Assembly: GCF_016522505.1 (NCBI RefSeq)
Contig: NZ_JAEHOH010000019.1
Location: 44,072 to 108,071 of the forward strand
DNA length: 64,000 nucleotides
Origin: Leucobacter chromiisoli
GTDB taxonomy: Bacteria; Actinomycetota; Actinomycetes; Actinomycetales; Microbacteriaceae
Reading direction: 5' to 3'
Positions 1 to 7,947 of the stretch are shown piece by piece. The position numbers were made by a program, and so were the translations under genes. The first letter of the stretch is position 1, and every line of letters starts with the position of its first letter. The notes under the pieces were generated by a model. The model did not search any database. It was given only the letters and a program-made list of their open reading frames with translations, and was not told the DNA's origin.

Positions 1-843
1 GCAGCCATCAAGCAGGAGCTGGCCGAGCGGGTCGCCGCGCTGGCCGAGCGCGGCGTCGTCCCGGGTCTCGCGACCGTGCTGGTCGGCGAGGACCCCGGAT
101 CGCAGTGGTACGTCGCGGGGAAGCACCGCGACTGCGCCGAGGTCGGCATCGCCTCGATCAAGCGCGAGCTGCCGGAGACGGTGACGCAGGAGGAGCTCGA
201 GGCGGTGCTCGACGAGCTCAACGCCGACCCCGGGTGCACCGGCTACATCGTGCAGCTCCCGCTGCCGAAGCACATCGACACCGATCGGATCCTCGAGCGC
301 ATCGATCCCGACAAGGACGCGGACGGGCTGCACCCGACGAACCTCGGCCGGCTGGTGCTCAACGCGAACTCGCCGATCTCGAGCCCGCTGCCGTGCACGC
401 CGCGCGGTGTGATCGAGCTGGTCGAGCGCAACGGCATCTCGTGGGCCGGCAAGCACGTCGTGGTCGTGGGCCGCGGCGTCACGGTGGGCCGCCCCATCGG
501 CCCGCTGCTGACGCGCCGCGAGTACAACGCGACCGTGACGCTCACGCACACGGGCACGCGAGATCTCGGCGCCGAGCTGCGGCGCGCCGACGTGATCGTC
601 GCGGCGGCCGGCGTCGAGGGGATCGTGCAGGCTGAGAACGTGAAACCCGGCGCCGTCGTGCTCGACGTCGGCGTCTCGCGCAAGGTCGACCCCGAGACCG
701 GCAAGAGCCGCGTCGTGGGCGACGTCGATCCCGAGGTGGCGTCCATCGCCGGCTGGGTGTCGCCGAACCCCGGCGGGGTCGGGCCCATGACCCGCGCGCT
801 GCTGCTGAAGAACGTGGTCGAGATGGCGGAGCGGAGGAGCTGA
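1..843 (+). CDS. folD: Bifunctional methylenetetrahydrofolate dehydrogenase / cyclohydrolase FolD, 5' end missing
   Basis: Cytosolic one-carbon enzyme that oxidises 5,10-methylene-THF to methenyl-THF (NADP-linked) and hydrolyses it to 10-formyl-THF. The frame is open from base 1, so the start lies outside the window; about 280 residues are present. Visible family motifs are [19 protein letters not shown] (catalytic region), DKDADGLHP, and the Rossmann segment [17 protein letters not shown], ending with [19 protein letters not shown]. The usual FolD motif is GRSxxVGxP; here the Ser is Gly (GRGVTVGRP), which is common in actinobacterial relatives as far as I recall. The stop is followed after 1 nt by a small downstream gene, so they are likely co-transcribed. 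Confidence 0.96.
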   Translation, partial: AAIKQELAERVAALAERGVVPGLATVLVGEDPGSQWYVAGKHRDCAEVGIASIKRELPETVTQEELEAVLDELNADPGCTGYIVQLPLPKHIDTDRILERIDPDKDADGLHPTNLGRLVLNANSPISSPLPCTPRGVIELVERNGISWAGKHVVVVGRGVTVGRPIGPLLTRREYNATVTLTHTGTRDLGAELRRADVIVAAAGVEGIVQAENVKPGAVVLDVGVSRKVDPETGKSRVVGDVDPEVASIAGWVSPNPGGVGPMTRALLLKNVVEMAERRS

Positions 844-844
844 G

Positions 845-958
845 ATGTGCCAGGCGGTGCGCTGCGAGAAGTGCGGCAAGGCGACATGGGTCGGGTGCGG
901 TGAGCACGTGGAGCAGGCCCTCGCGCCCTTCTCCGCGGAGGAGCGCTGCAGCTGCTGA
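845..958 (+). CDS. Small Cys-rich (zinc-ribbon-like) protein, 37 aa
   Basis: A 37-residue protein, MCQAVRCEKCGKATWVGCGE and then a helix-like segment ending in RCSC. It has CxxC (CEKC), a third Cys in WVGCG and a terminal CSC, which is a plausible single zinc site. Tiny proteins beginning MCQAV.C..CGK.TW.GCG recur in actinobacterial genomes and are normally left as hypothetical. It starts one base after the folD stop, so translation is probably coupled. Function unknown. Confidence 0.75.
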   Translation: MCQAVRCEKCGKATWVGCGEHVEQALAPFSAEERCSC

Positions 959-995
959 GACCCGAGCGCATCGGCTGACCGACGCGTCCGATGAC

Positions 996-1039
996 GACGA
1001 GTGCCGGGGCGGATGGGAACATCCGCCCCGGCACTCGTC
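996..1039. terminator. Perfect 19-bp hairpin, bidirectional terminator
   Basis: Bases 996-1014 pair perfectly with 1021-1039 around a 6-nt loop (GGGAAC). It lies between the folD operon (plus) and the convergent surface-protein gene (minus). There is no long T tract, as is usual in high-GC actinobacteria. Confidence 0.8.
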
Positions 1040-1069
1040 ATTCCGGTATCGGCTCTCGCCGGAGCGCGG

Positions 1070-3256
1070 TCACCCTCTGCGGAGCGATCTCGCGACGAGG
1101 ATCGATCCACCGGCGCCGACCAGCAGGATCGCCGCGCCGATCAGACCCGGCGCGAGGCCCGGCCCGCCGGTCCTGCTCAGCTTCTCACCGGGTGTCTTCG
1201 GCTCGTTCGCGCTCGGCGGGGGATTCTCCGAGATGGTGTTGGTCAGAGCGACCTCCACCGTCCGGGACTCGCCGATGGTCAGGGTGTCGACGCTGAACTC
1301 GGCGCCGGTCCAGGTGCCGCCCTCGATTGTGGCGGGCGCGATCTCGCTCAGCGTCACCTCCGCGCCGGCGGGCAGCGGTCCGCTCGTCACGACGGTGCCG
1401 TCCGCCGGAACCGTCAGCTCCCCGGATCCCGCCTCGTAACCGGGGCCGGAGGGGTACTCGTAGCCGACGGTGAACGTCGTCCCGGCCGGCACGAGGCCCG
1501 CACCGGTGCCCTCGATGAGCTTCTTCACCGAGAAGTCCCCCACGAGTGCCGTGAGCGTGTTGGTCACCCGCACCTCGGCGACCTCGTCGGCCCCGACGGT
1601 GACGCTCGCCGGCTCGATCACCGGGACCTCCCAGGCGCCGCCCGCGACCTGGACGGGATCCTGCTCCGAGAAGGTCACCACCGCGCCCACGGGCAGCCCG
1701 TCAACCTCGACCCGGGTGCCGTCGGCCGGCAGCTCGATCGAGCCGGAGCCCGCGGGGATGCCGAGCGATTCGTCGGCCTCCCAGGCGTAGTCGAGCTCGA
1801 ACGCGAGGTCCTCGGGCAGCAGCACGCCATCGTCGTTCACGATGCGCTTGAGGGCGGCGATCGACCCGGTGTCGAGCGTCGCCTCGTTCAGCAGGCGGAT
1901 CTCGGTGACCTTGCCGAGTGTGCCGGCGGCGTCCGAGAAGGTCAGTTCCAGGCGGTCGGTCTCGGTGCCGTCGGGCAGCACGAACACCGGATCGGCCCAG
2001 GTGACGTTGGTCGGCGCGGTCTGCCGGACCTCCTCGAGTGCGATCGTCGTCCCCTGCGGCAGGGTGGCGCTGGTGAAGGTCTCGCCCGCGCCGATGACGA
2101 TGTCGTCCTGGGGCTGACCGTCGACCGAGTACTTCACCGTGAACTCGGGGTTCAGCGTGGTGTCTCCCGCGAGCTCCTTGGTGAGCGTGAATTTGCCCTC
2201 GTTCTCGCCGACGACGGTGCCGCCGCCGCCCTGGCGAACGACCCTTCCGGAGCCCTCGCCGGAACCCTGCCCCTCGACCGACCACTCGGCGGTGTTGGTG
2301 TACTCCACACCCGACTCGATCCCCGCTCTGACCTTCACGACCCAGTCGACGAGGTAGACGGAACCGGCGATCTCGCGGTGCCCATCGGGGAGGTCGGCCC
2401 CGGTGAGCCCGGCGACCGACTCGAACTGCGCGCGCGTGCCGTTCTCCGAGACCGTCACCCCCTCGGACTTGACCGCGTATGCGGGAGCCCAGCGGCCGTT
2501 GGCGCCGAGCGCCAGGGAGCGCGCCTCGCGCACCGTGGGCCCGCCGACCAGCTCGTAGAGATCGGTGTCCAAGTGATCCTTGACGACGACCGTTCTCCCG
2601 GCGGGTATGCCGTCGGCCGGGGCGGGGACGCCGACGCGCCAGACCAGTTCGTCGTTCCCCAGATCGGATACCCAGCCGCTCTTGTATCCGCCCTGACCCG
2701 TGAAGTCGCAGTTCTCGGTGCAGGGGTTGCTCGTCGGCGGGGTCACGGTCACCGACGTGGTGAAGCTGCCGAATACGAACTCGTGCTCGACGGTCTCGTC
2801 GTTGCCGAGCCTCACATCGACGAAGAAGAAAAAGCTGCCGCTCATGTTGCGCGGATGACTGTTCACGTATTCGGGATCGACGACGCAGTCGATCCTGTCG
2901 GTCGAGACCACGCACTCTCCCGCGACCTCCCCATCGGCGCCGATCATGTCGAAGCGGTCTGTATAGCCCTGCAGACCCTCCGGCAGATCGATGCTCACGG
3001 TCACGGGGTTCTCTGCTGTGCCGTCGACGGTCCAGTCGACGTTGATCTGCTGCCTGCTGCCGTCGGTGAACTCCTCGTTCTGGAAGTCGACGGAGGTGAT
3101 GGTGCCCGGTTGCGCCTGCGCGCTGCTCACGGGGCCCGCGAGCAACGAGGACAATCCGATCAGCAGAGCGGCCGCTGCAGCCAGGGCGATACGCGCCCTC
3201 GAGCGATGCGGGCGGAGGGCATCGCGTCCGAGCGATGCGGGGTGCTGCCTGAACAC
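1070..3256 (-). CDS. LPXTG-type cell-wall-anchored surface protein with DUF5979-like repeats
   Basis: Predicted exported, sortase-anchored surface protein or adhesin of 728 aa. The N terminus has a basic stretch, a hydrophobic core (IALAAAAALLIGLSSLLAG) and a cleavage-like SSAQAQ. The C terminus has a sorting signal: LSRTG, a hydrophobic segment, and the RSLRRG tail. The second half carries about three repeats of roughly 110 residues (starting near KFTLTKELAG, GSIAALKRIVND and DFSVKKLIEG), each ending with a T-N-T/L block; this matches DUF5979, found in actinobacterial surface and pilin-like proteins. I chose GTG 3256 because GGAG sits 5 nt upstream; ATG 3283 and ATG 3385 are in frame but lack a ribosome site. 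No sortase gene is seen nearby. Confidence 0.85.
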   Translation of the reverse strand: MFRQHPASLGRDALRPHRSRARIALAAAAALLIGLSSLLAGPVSSAQAQPGTITSVDFQNEEFTDGSRQQINVDWTVDGTAENPVTVSIDLPEGLQGYTDRFDMIGADGEVAGECVVSTDRIDCVVDPEYVNSHPRNMSGSFFFFVDVRLGNDETVEHEFVFGSFTTSVTVTPPTSNPCTENCDFTGQGGYKSGWVSDLGNDELVWRVGVPAPADGIPAGRTVVVKDHLDTDLYELVGGPTVREARSLALGANGRWAPAYAVKSEGVTVSENGTRAQFESVAGLTGADLPDGHREIAGSVYLVDWVVKVRAGIESGVEYTNTAEWSVEGQGSGEGSGRVVRQGGGGTVVGENEGKFTLTKELAGDTTLNPEFTVKYSVDGQPQDDIVIGAGETFTSATLPQGTTIALEEVRQTAPTNVTWADPVFVLPDGTETDRLELTFSDAAGTLGKVTEIRLLNEATLDTGSIAALKRIVNDDGVLLPEDLAFELDYAWEADESLGIPAGSGSIELPADGTRVEVDGLPVGAVVTFSEQDPVQVAGGAWEVPVIEPASVTVGADEVAEVRVTNTLTALVGDFSVKKLIEGTGAGLVPAGTTFTVGYEYPSGPGYEAGSGELTVPADGTVVTSGPLPAGAEVTLSEIAPATIEGGTWTGAEFSVDTLTIGESRTVEVALTNTISENPPPSANEPKTPGEKLSRTGGPGLAPGLIGAAILLVGAGGSILVARSLRRG

Positions 3257-3467
3257 TGAGTCTCCAGTTCGTTCGGTTTCCATCTGCCGAAGCGCCGAAG
3301 TCCCCCCAGCTTCGCGCCGCCCCAGCCGCCCCTGACGGACGATGATCCGAAGCACAGGGCGGGCGGAGCCACTTTCATTATGCATTCATAGACGGAATTA
3401 GCAAAATAAATATGGCTTTCAGGGGAAATGGCCGGTTTCTTCGGCTCGTCGGCGACGGCCCCGAAGC
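3257..3467. other. A/T-richer upstream region of the surface-protein gene
   Basis: About 210 bp without a supported gene. The part around 3375-3412 is distinctly A/T-rich for this genome (TTATGCATTCATAG, GCAAAATAAATATGG) and is the likely promoter zone for the minus-strand surface-protein gene. No clear -35/-10 pair could be fixed. Confidence 0.4.
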
Positions 3468-3905
3468 TCAGAATGCGCTCGAGGGACCTTCTCGCCAGGC
3501 CGCCGGAGGGTCGCCTTCGCTCTCGTCGGCGCCGGGCTGCCCGTCCTTGGTGGCACTCGGGTGGCCGTCGACGTCGGTAGGTGCTTCTGTGGCCAGGGCG
3601 CTCATCGAGTGAATGAGGCGCACGAAGCTCGCTTCGTCCAGTTCGAGTTCGAGCCCCTCGTCATCGCCGAGGAAGAACCATCTCCGCCGGTCGCCGTCGC
3701 GCTGCCAGCGCCCGAGGATCAGCGTGCGCTCCTCCGTGCGCTCGACGAGAGTTGAGTCGACGAAGGTTCGTCTTCGTGCGACCACGCTGAGGGCGACTCC
3801 GTCGTCGCGATGGGTACGGTCGTCAGGGTGGTCCTGTTCGGTGTGCACGACGGTGCACCAGGGCGGGCAGAGGTGCCGCTGCCAGCTCGGTCGGACGCGG
3901 GGCAT
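3468..3905 (-). CDS. Small DUF6907-like protein
   Basis: 145 aa. The N terminus carries HLCPPWCTVVHTEQDH, a short Cys-Pro-Pro-Trp-Cys motif typical of the DUF6907 group of actinobacterial proteins. A beta-rich middle follows (VALSVVARR, TLILGRWQRDGDRRRWFFLG) and an acidic helix (DEGLELELDEASFVRLIHSM) of the kind seen in proteins that monitor antimicrobial or stress responses. The C-terminal 40 residues are low-complexity. It lies downstream of, and on the same strand as, an XRE regulator 71 bp away, so the two may form a unit. Function unknown. Confidence 0.6.
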   Translation of the reverse strand: MPRVRPSWQRHLCPPWCTVVHTEQDHPDDRTHRDDGVALSVVARRRTFVDSTLVERTEERTLILGRWQRDGDRRRWFFLGDDEGLELELDEASFVRLIHSMSALATEAPTDVDGHPSATKDGQPGADESEGDPPAAWREGPSSAF

Positions 3906-3976
3906 CGGGTTCCCTTCATGGCGACTGTGGCACGGTCATCACATGATAGGGCCGGCCCCCGACATCGGGTGCGCGC

Positions 3977-4258
3977 TCAGCGTCCCCCGCCCAAGTCGGG
4001 CCATGGTGCCGGAAGTAGCTCGTCGAGAGTGACCTCCAGTTGCTGGGCTACCGCCATGATGTTGCGCAGGCTGGGATTCGCCGGTCTTCCCGGGGAAGAC
4101 TCGCCCTTCTCGAGCTTCTGGTAGGTGTAGCGCGTGATGCCGGCGGCGTGGGCGAGACGCTCCTGGCTGAACCCGTGCTCGATCCTGCGCTGCTGCAGCC
4201 GCGTGCCCAGTCGGCGCGCGAACTCATCCCAGGTCTCTTCGGGTCTCTGTTTTGCCAC
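3977..4258 (-). CDS. XRE-family helix-turn-helix regulator
   Basis: 93 aa, almost entirely one Cro/C1-type HTH domain: LGTRLQQRRIEHGFSQERLA (helices 1-2), HAAGITRYTYQKLEKGESSP (recognition region), then PSLRNIMAVAQQLEVTLDEL. There is no sensor domain, so it probably acts with a partner or by autoregulation. The upstream ~460 bp contain no other gene and may hold its operator. Start ATG 4258. Confidence 0.85.
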   Translation of the reverse strand: MAKQRPEETWDEFARRLGTRLQQRRIEHGFSQERLAHAAGITRYTYQKLEKGESSPGRPANPSLRNIMAVAQQLEVTLDELLPAPWPDLGGGR

Positions 4259-4719
4259 CTCTCAAGGTTCGAGCAGTGGGCAGTTGTGAGTGGCCATCTT
4301 CATTTGGCTTTTACCTGTTCTTGAGGCAAGATGTGGGTGAAGCATGAACGATTCCGAGTTCGCTGCGTGCGGCGTCCGTCCTGACCGATCTCGCTCCGCG
4401 CGCAGTGCTGCTCCCGCCGCGTCCGCCGTTCAGTCCCGGATGGCGGGCGGCCTTCGACGATCGGTGGAGCTGCCCGGTCTCCCCGAGAGGTGGTTCTCCG
4501 ATAGTCGACGGCTCGTTGTGGCGGGGCCGACCGGGCGAACCGGTCGGCAGGGTCCGCGGAAGAGCGGAGACGCTCGAACGCGGGCCCGTCTCCCCTCCGA
4601 TCTCTCGGGGTTCTCGCGGCAAATCCCGTGATGCGGCGTGCATACTTGTCTGCGGACTGTGCGCCGCGACCGGGGCCAGCTCCGCTCAGAGAACGCCGAC
4701 CCGAAAGCCGAGCACCGCC
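4259..4719. other. Gene-free leader region with two hairpins upstream of dedA
   Basis: About 460 bp between the divergent XRE gene and dedA with no convincing gene; frames open here show no recognisable protein. It contains two good inverted repeats: 4526-4534/4540-4548 (perfect 9-bp stem, GCGAA loop) and 4566-4572/4587-4593 (perfect 7-bp stem). They could be a structured dedA leader or terminators for an unseen transcript. Confidence 0.4.
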
Positions 4720-5469
4720 GTGATCCTGCCGACCTCCGCCCTGGCTGCGCTCCCGGCCGTCTCAGCGGCTCTGCCCGCGCTGCTCGGCATCGACTGGCTC
4801 GATCCCGAGACCCTGCTGCAGGCGGGCGGATGGGCGGCGCTGATCCTCGCGTGCGCGTTCGTCTTCCTCGAGACGGGCGTGCTCGTGCTCGCGTTCCTGC
4901 CCGGAGACTCGCTGCTGTTCACCGTCGGCCTCTTCAGCGCGACGGGCATCATCGACGTGCCGATCTGGATGGCGTGCCTCGCCCTCTTCGTGTTCGCCTT
5001 CGCCGGCGATCAGATGGGCTTCATGATCGGCCGCAGGCTCGGCCCCGCCGTCTTCACGCGCGAGAAGAGCCGTCTCTTCAATCCCGAGAACGTGGAGCGC
5101 ACGCACGTGTTCTTCGAGAAGCACGGCCCCAAGGCGATCATCATCGCCAGGTTCCTGCCCGTCTTCAGGGCGTTCGTGCCCGCGGCCGCCGGCGTCGGGC
5201 GGATGGAGTACCGTCACTTCGCGGCGTACAACGCGATCGGGGCGTTGCTCTGGGGCGTCGGCGTCACGCTGCTCGGGTTCTTCCTGGGACAGGTGCCGTT
5301 CGTGCGCGAGTACAGCGAGGTCTTCATCATCGTGCTCGTGCTGATCCCCGGCGTCCCGATCCTCATCGAGCTGTGGCGCGCGTTCTCGACGTGGCGCGCC
5401 GGCCGCGCTGATCGCGACGGCCGCGCTGCAGCGGGGCGGGAGGCCGAGCCGAGCTCGGCCCCCGAGTAG
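4720..5469 (+). CDS. DedA-family membrane protein
   Basis: 249-aa integral membrane protein of the DedA/SNARE-associated family, which includes lipid-flipping (undecaprenyl-phosphate or phospholipid) transporters and proteins needed for membrane-potential homeostasis. Visible: an N-terminal hydrophobic segment, LETGVLVLAFLPGDSLLF (the family G-D-S/T region), GDQMGFMIGRRLG, EKHGPKAIIIARFLPVFRAF (the conserved F/R-x-P-x-x-R motif), and later helices ending before a charged C-terminal tail. GTG 4720 was chosen because upstream in-frame sequence is not protein-like; no strong ribosome site is visible, so the start is uncertain. Confidence 0.85.
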   Translation: MILPTSALAALPAVSAALPALLGIDWLDPETLLQAGGWAALILACAFVFLETGVLVLAFLPGDSLLFTVGLFSATGIIDVPIWMACLALFVFAFAGDQMGFMIGRRLGPAVFTREKSRLFNPENVERTHVFFEKHGPKAIIIARFLPVFRAFVPAAAGVGRMEYRHFAAYNAIGALLWGVGVTLLGFFLGQVPFVREYSEVFIIVLVLIPGVPILIELWRAFSTWRAGRADRDGRAAAGREAEPSSAPE

Positions 5470-5514
5470 GGCGCTCGCCCCCGACGGCGCGCCGAGGGCG
5501 CGGCTGCGCGGCGT

Positions 5515-5991
5515 CTATCGGTAGAACCCGTCCCGCAGGTTGATGCCGTGCTCCAGCCAGGCCTTGAGCGCCGCGAGCATGCCGGTCCATCCTTCGCAAT
5601 TGCCGAACGCGGCATCGGCGCCCGCGGCGGTCGCCTGCCAGGACGTCTCGGTGATGGTGACCAGCGTCCGGGCGTCCCCGTCGAGCGACTCGAACTCGAA
5701 GACCACCCGCGTGGAGCCCCTCCGGTCGGTCGTGGCCTCGCCGTCCCACTCGATGACCAGCCGGTGCGGGGGGTCGGCGGCGACCACCGTAACGGGGAAC
5801 GCGCCGGGGAAGTCGGCGAAATCCCACTCCACCTGCTCGCCGGGCGACAGGCGCCCGCGGGCACCGCCGGTGGTGAAGTACCGCGAGAGCTGCTCGGGAT
5901 CGGCCACGGCCTCGTACACCTGCGCGCGCGGGCGCGCGACACGCCCCGAGACGGTGAAGGAGAGTTCGGAGAGAGGGGCGTCGCTATTCAT
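5515..5991 (-). CDS. SRPBCC (AHSA1-like) protein
   Basis: 158-aa START/Bet v1-fold protein: N-terminal VSGRVARPRAQVYEAVADPEQLSRYF, then a beta-rich core with EVEWDF-type strands, ending GWTGMLAALKAWLEHGINL. Such proteins form a hydrophobic ligand cavity and are commonly paired with ArsR regulators. It is divergent from an ArsR gene with only 16 bp between the two start codons. No Shine-Dalgarno can fit; TAATTT lies 6 nt before its ATG, suggesting a leaderless mRNA. Ligand unknown. Confidence 0.85.
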   Translation of the reverse strand: MNSDAPLSELSFTVSGRVARPRAQVYEAVADPEQLSRYFTTGGARGRLSPGEQVEWDFADFPGAFPVTVVAADPPHRLVIEWDGEATTDRRGSTRVVFEFESLDGDARTLVTITETSWQATAAGADAAFGNCEGWTGMLAALKAWLEHGINLRDGFYR

Positions 5992-6017
5992 GTTATAAAA
6001 TTACAACATGAATAGCG
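5982..6017. promoter_or_regulatory. Divergent leaderless promoter with a 13-bp inverted repeat spanning both start codons
   Basis: CGCTATTCATGTT (5982-5994) and its exact reverse complement (6005-6017) flank a 10-nt A/T spacer. Both ATGs (minus 5991, plus 6008) lie inside the arms. On the plus strand TAAAAT (5996-6001) sits exactly 6 nt before ATG 6008. On the minus strand TAATTT sits 6 nt before ATG 5991. This fits two overlapping -10 boxes, two leaderless transcripts and an ArsR operator in about 36 bp. Confidence 0.7.
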
Positions 6018-6334
6018 CGATCGACAAGGATTCCGATGATGATCGGGTGTTCAAGGCGCTGGCCTCCCCGGTGCGCCGCAGGATTCTGGATGAGCTGAAG
6101 GTGTCTCCCCGCACCACCGGATCGCTCTGCGCGCGCTTCTCGGAGCTCGATCGCACCACCGTGCTGCAGCACCTGCGGGTGCTCGAGCGCGCCGAGCTGG
6201 TCTCCGGGCGCAAGGCGGGCCGGGAGCGCCACCTTTCCCTTGCGCCGTTGCCGATCAAGCGCATCCATGACCGCTGGATCGGCGGCTACATGAACGCGGC
6301 GGTCGACCTGCTCGCCCGGCTCGACGGGGAGTGA
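6008..6334 (+). CDS. ArsR/SmtB-type winged-helix regulator
   Basis: 108 aa: DDRVFKALASPVRRRILDEL (the ArsR opening helix), TTGSLCARFSELDRTTVLQH (HTH, recognition helix), LRVLERAELVSGRKAGRERH (wing). No metal-binding Cys/His cluster is visible, so this is the non-metal, SRPBCC-linked subgroup. It is divergent from its probable partner and likely autorepresses through the palindrome over the two starts. Confidence 0.88.
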   Translation: MNSAIDKDSDDDRVFKALASPVRRRILDELKVSPRTTGSLCARFSELDRTTVLQHLRVLERAELVSGRKAGRERHLSLAPLPIKRIHDRWIGGYMNAAVDLLARLDGE

Positions 6335-6367
6335 GGGTGCCGGGGTTGGGCGATCCTCCACGGGGGC

Positions 6368-6413
6368 TTGACCGAGTGCCCTTCCCGACGTAATGTACAA
6401 CCAAATGGTTGTA
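6368..6413 (+). promoter_or_regulatory. Promoter plus operator of the second ArsR gene
   Basis: TTGACC (6368-6373), 17-nt spacer, TAATGT (6391-6396) is a near-consensus housekeeping promoter. The palindrome TACAACCA-AA-TGGTTGTA (6396-6413) straddles the predicted transcription start and the ATG at 6405. Predicted start of transcription is 6403-6405, so the message is essentially leaderless. Confidence 0.7.
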
Positions 6414-6767
6414 AATGAGCAGGATCTCTCAGACGAACGGGTGAACCGGATCTTCCGGGCGCTCGCGGACGCGACGCGACGCGACATCGTGCGCCGCACG
6501 CTCGACGCCGAGGCCTCGATCTCGGAGCTCGCGCGCGACTACGACATGTCCTTCGCCGCCGTGCAGAAGCACGTCGCGGTGCTCGAGGCCGCCGACCTCG
6601 TCGCCAGGATCCCGAGGGGAAGGGAGCGCATCATCCGCGGCAACCCCGACACCATCCGTCGCACCCGGGAGCTCCTGGGGCACTTCGAGCAGATCTGGCG
6701 AGCGCGCATCGATCGTCTCGACGCGCTGCTCGCGGAGGAGCCGCCCGGCCCGACCCGCCAGGGCTGA
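6405..6767 (+). CDS. ArsR-family regulator (SRPBCC-linked)
   Basis: 120 aa from ATG 6405 (MVVNEQDLS). The earlier in-frame ATG at 6393 overlaps the -10 box, so it cannot be a normal start. Domain: VNRIFRALADATRRDIVRRT, then ASISELARDYDMSFAAVQKH (HTH), VAVLEAADLVARIPRGRERI (wing). It precedes a double-SRPBCC gene by about 100 bp on the same strand and probably controls it and itself through the palindrome at 6396-6413. Confidence 0.88.
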   Translation: MVVNEQDLSDERVNRIFRALADATRRDIVRRTLDAEASISELARDYDMSFAAVQKHVAVLEAADLVARIPRGRERIIRGNPDTIRRTRELLGHFEQIWRARIDRLDALLAEEPPGPTRQG

Positions 6768-6868
6768 GCCGCCCCGAGTCCACGGGGAGGATCGCTCCCC
6801 GAACCCTCCGGGCACCGCCGACGACCGTCGGAGCCCGGATCCGCATCACCCTCACCGAAAGGCGCATC

Positions 6869-7861
6869 ATGCCCATCACCGCTGTGAACACCGATCCCGA
6901 GGCGCTGACGCTCACCGTCGTCGCCGACTTCACCGTCCCCGTGCGCAGGCTCTGGGACGCCTACCTCGATCCGCGCCAGATCGAGCGCTTCTGGGGGCCG
7001 CCCGAGTACCCCGCGACCTTCCTGCGTCACGACGCCTTCCCCGGAGGGCTCACCAACTACTACATGACCGGGCCCGAGGGCGACCGCAGCCACGGCTACT
7101 GGGAATGGGTCGCCGTCGACGAGCCGCGCGCCTTCGAGGTGCGCGACGGGTTCTCGCACGACGACGGCACCCCGAACGCCGAGATGCCGAGCATGCGCAT
7201 GGTCTTCGAGTTCGCGGAGACCGCGCTCGGCTCCCGCCTCACCACGACGACCCACTTCAGCTCACTCGAGGAGCTCGAGCAGCTGCAGGGCATGGGCATG
7301 GTCGAGGGCATGAGCGCAGCGATGGGGCAGATCGACGCGGTCGTCGAGGATCTCGCGTCGTTCGCGGCGGGCCGGGGCACCGAGCTGCAGCTCATCGGGG
7401 AGAACCAGGCGCGGACCTCGCGGATCGTGCGCGGCACCGTCGAACAGGTCTGGCGGGCCCACCACGACCCCGACCTGCTGCGCCGGTGGCAGCTGGGGCC
7501 CGACGGCTGGACGATGCCGATCTGCGAGGTCGGCACCGAGCCGGGGCAGCGCCATCGCAGCGGCTGGGAGAACTCGGCGGACGGTCAGCGGTTCGGCTTC
7601 ACCGGCGTGGTGCAGGAGATCGCGCCGCCGCACCGCTCGGTGAGCACCGAGGCGATGTGGACCCTCGAGGATCCGGATGCGGCGAACAGCCCCGAGACGA
7701 TCAACGAGCTCACCCTCACCCCCGTCGAGGGCGGCACGCTCGTCTCGCTGCTGATCACCTACCCCGACTCCGCCACGCGCGAGATGATCCTCTCGACCGG
7801 CATGGTCGACGGCATGGAGGCGAGCTACGCCCGCCTCGAGAACGAGGTGATCGCCGCATAG
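6869..7861 (+). CDS. Tandem double-SRPBCC (AHSA1-like) protein
   Basis: 330 aa with two AHSA1-type domains in tandem. Domain 1, about residues 12-165: FTVPVRRLWDAYLDPRQIER, FWGPPEYPATF. Domain 2, about 180-328: IVRGTVEQVWRAHHDPDLLR, RWQLGPDGWTMPICEV. Each domain ends with a Met/Gly-rich helix (GMGMVEGMSAAMGQ and STGMVDGMEASYARL), supporting an internal duplication. A ribosome site-like GAAAGG precedes ATG 6869. It is probably the effector of the upstream ArsR gene; ligand and function are unknown. Confidence 0.85.
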   Translation: MPITAVNTDPEALTLTVVADFTVPVRRLWDAYLDPRQIERFWGPPEYPATFLRHDAFPGGLTNYYMTGPEGDRSHGYWEWVAVDEPRAFEVRDGFSHDDGTPNAEMPSMRMVFEFAETALGSRLTTTTHFSSLEELEQLQGMGMVEGMSAAMGQIDAVVEDLASFAAGRGTELQLIGENQARTSRIVRGTVEQVWRAHHDPDLLRRWQLGPDGWTMPICEVGTEPGQRHRSGWENSADGQRFGFTGVVQEIAPPHRSVSTEAMWTLEDPDAANSPETINELTLTPVEGGTLVSLLITYPDSATREMILSTGMVDGMEASYARLENEVIAA

Positions 7862-7905
7862 TTCGGTGCAGGCGGGAGGCGAGACCGCAGTTCCGCGCCC
7901 GTGCT

Positions 7906-7946
7906 CGCCCGCCCGGTTCCGCGCTTCGCACGGAGCCGGGCGGGCG
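7906..7946. terminator. Bidirectional terminator hairpin
   Basis: 7906-7921 pairs with 7931-7946 (16 bp, one G-T wobble) around a 9-nt loop. It separates the convergent double-SRPBCC gene and HhH-GPD gene. Confidence 0.75.
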
Positions 7947-7947
7947 T

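Noticed and set aside
1001..3259. 752-codon open frame antisense to the surface protein
   Set aside because: Composition is typical of antisense GC-rich shadow frames, no domain is visible, and the minus strand has a signal peptide, repeats and an LPXTG-type ending.
6393..6404. Upstream in-frame ATG for the second ArsR gene
   Set aside because: It overlaps the -10 hexamer TAATGT of a near-consensus promoter, so it cannot be in the mRNA.
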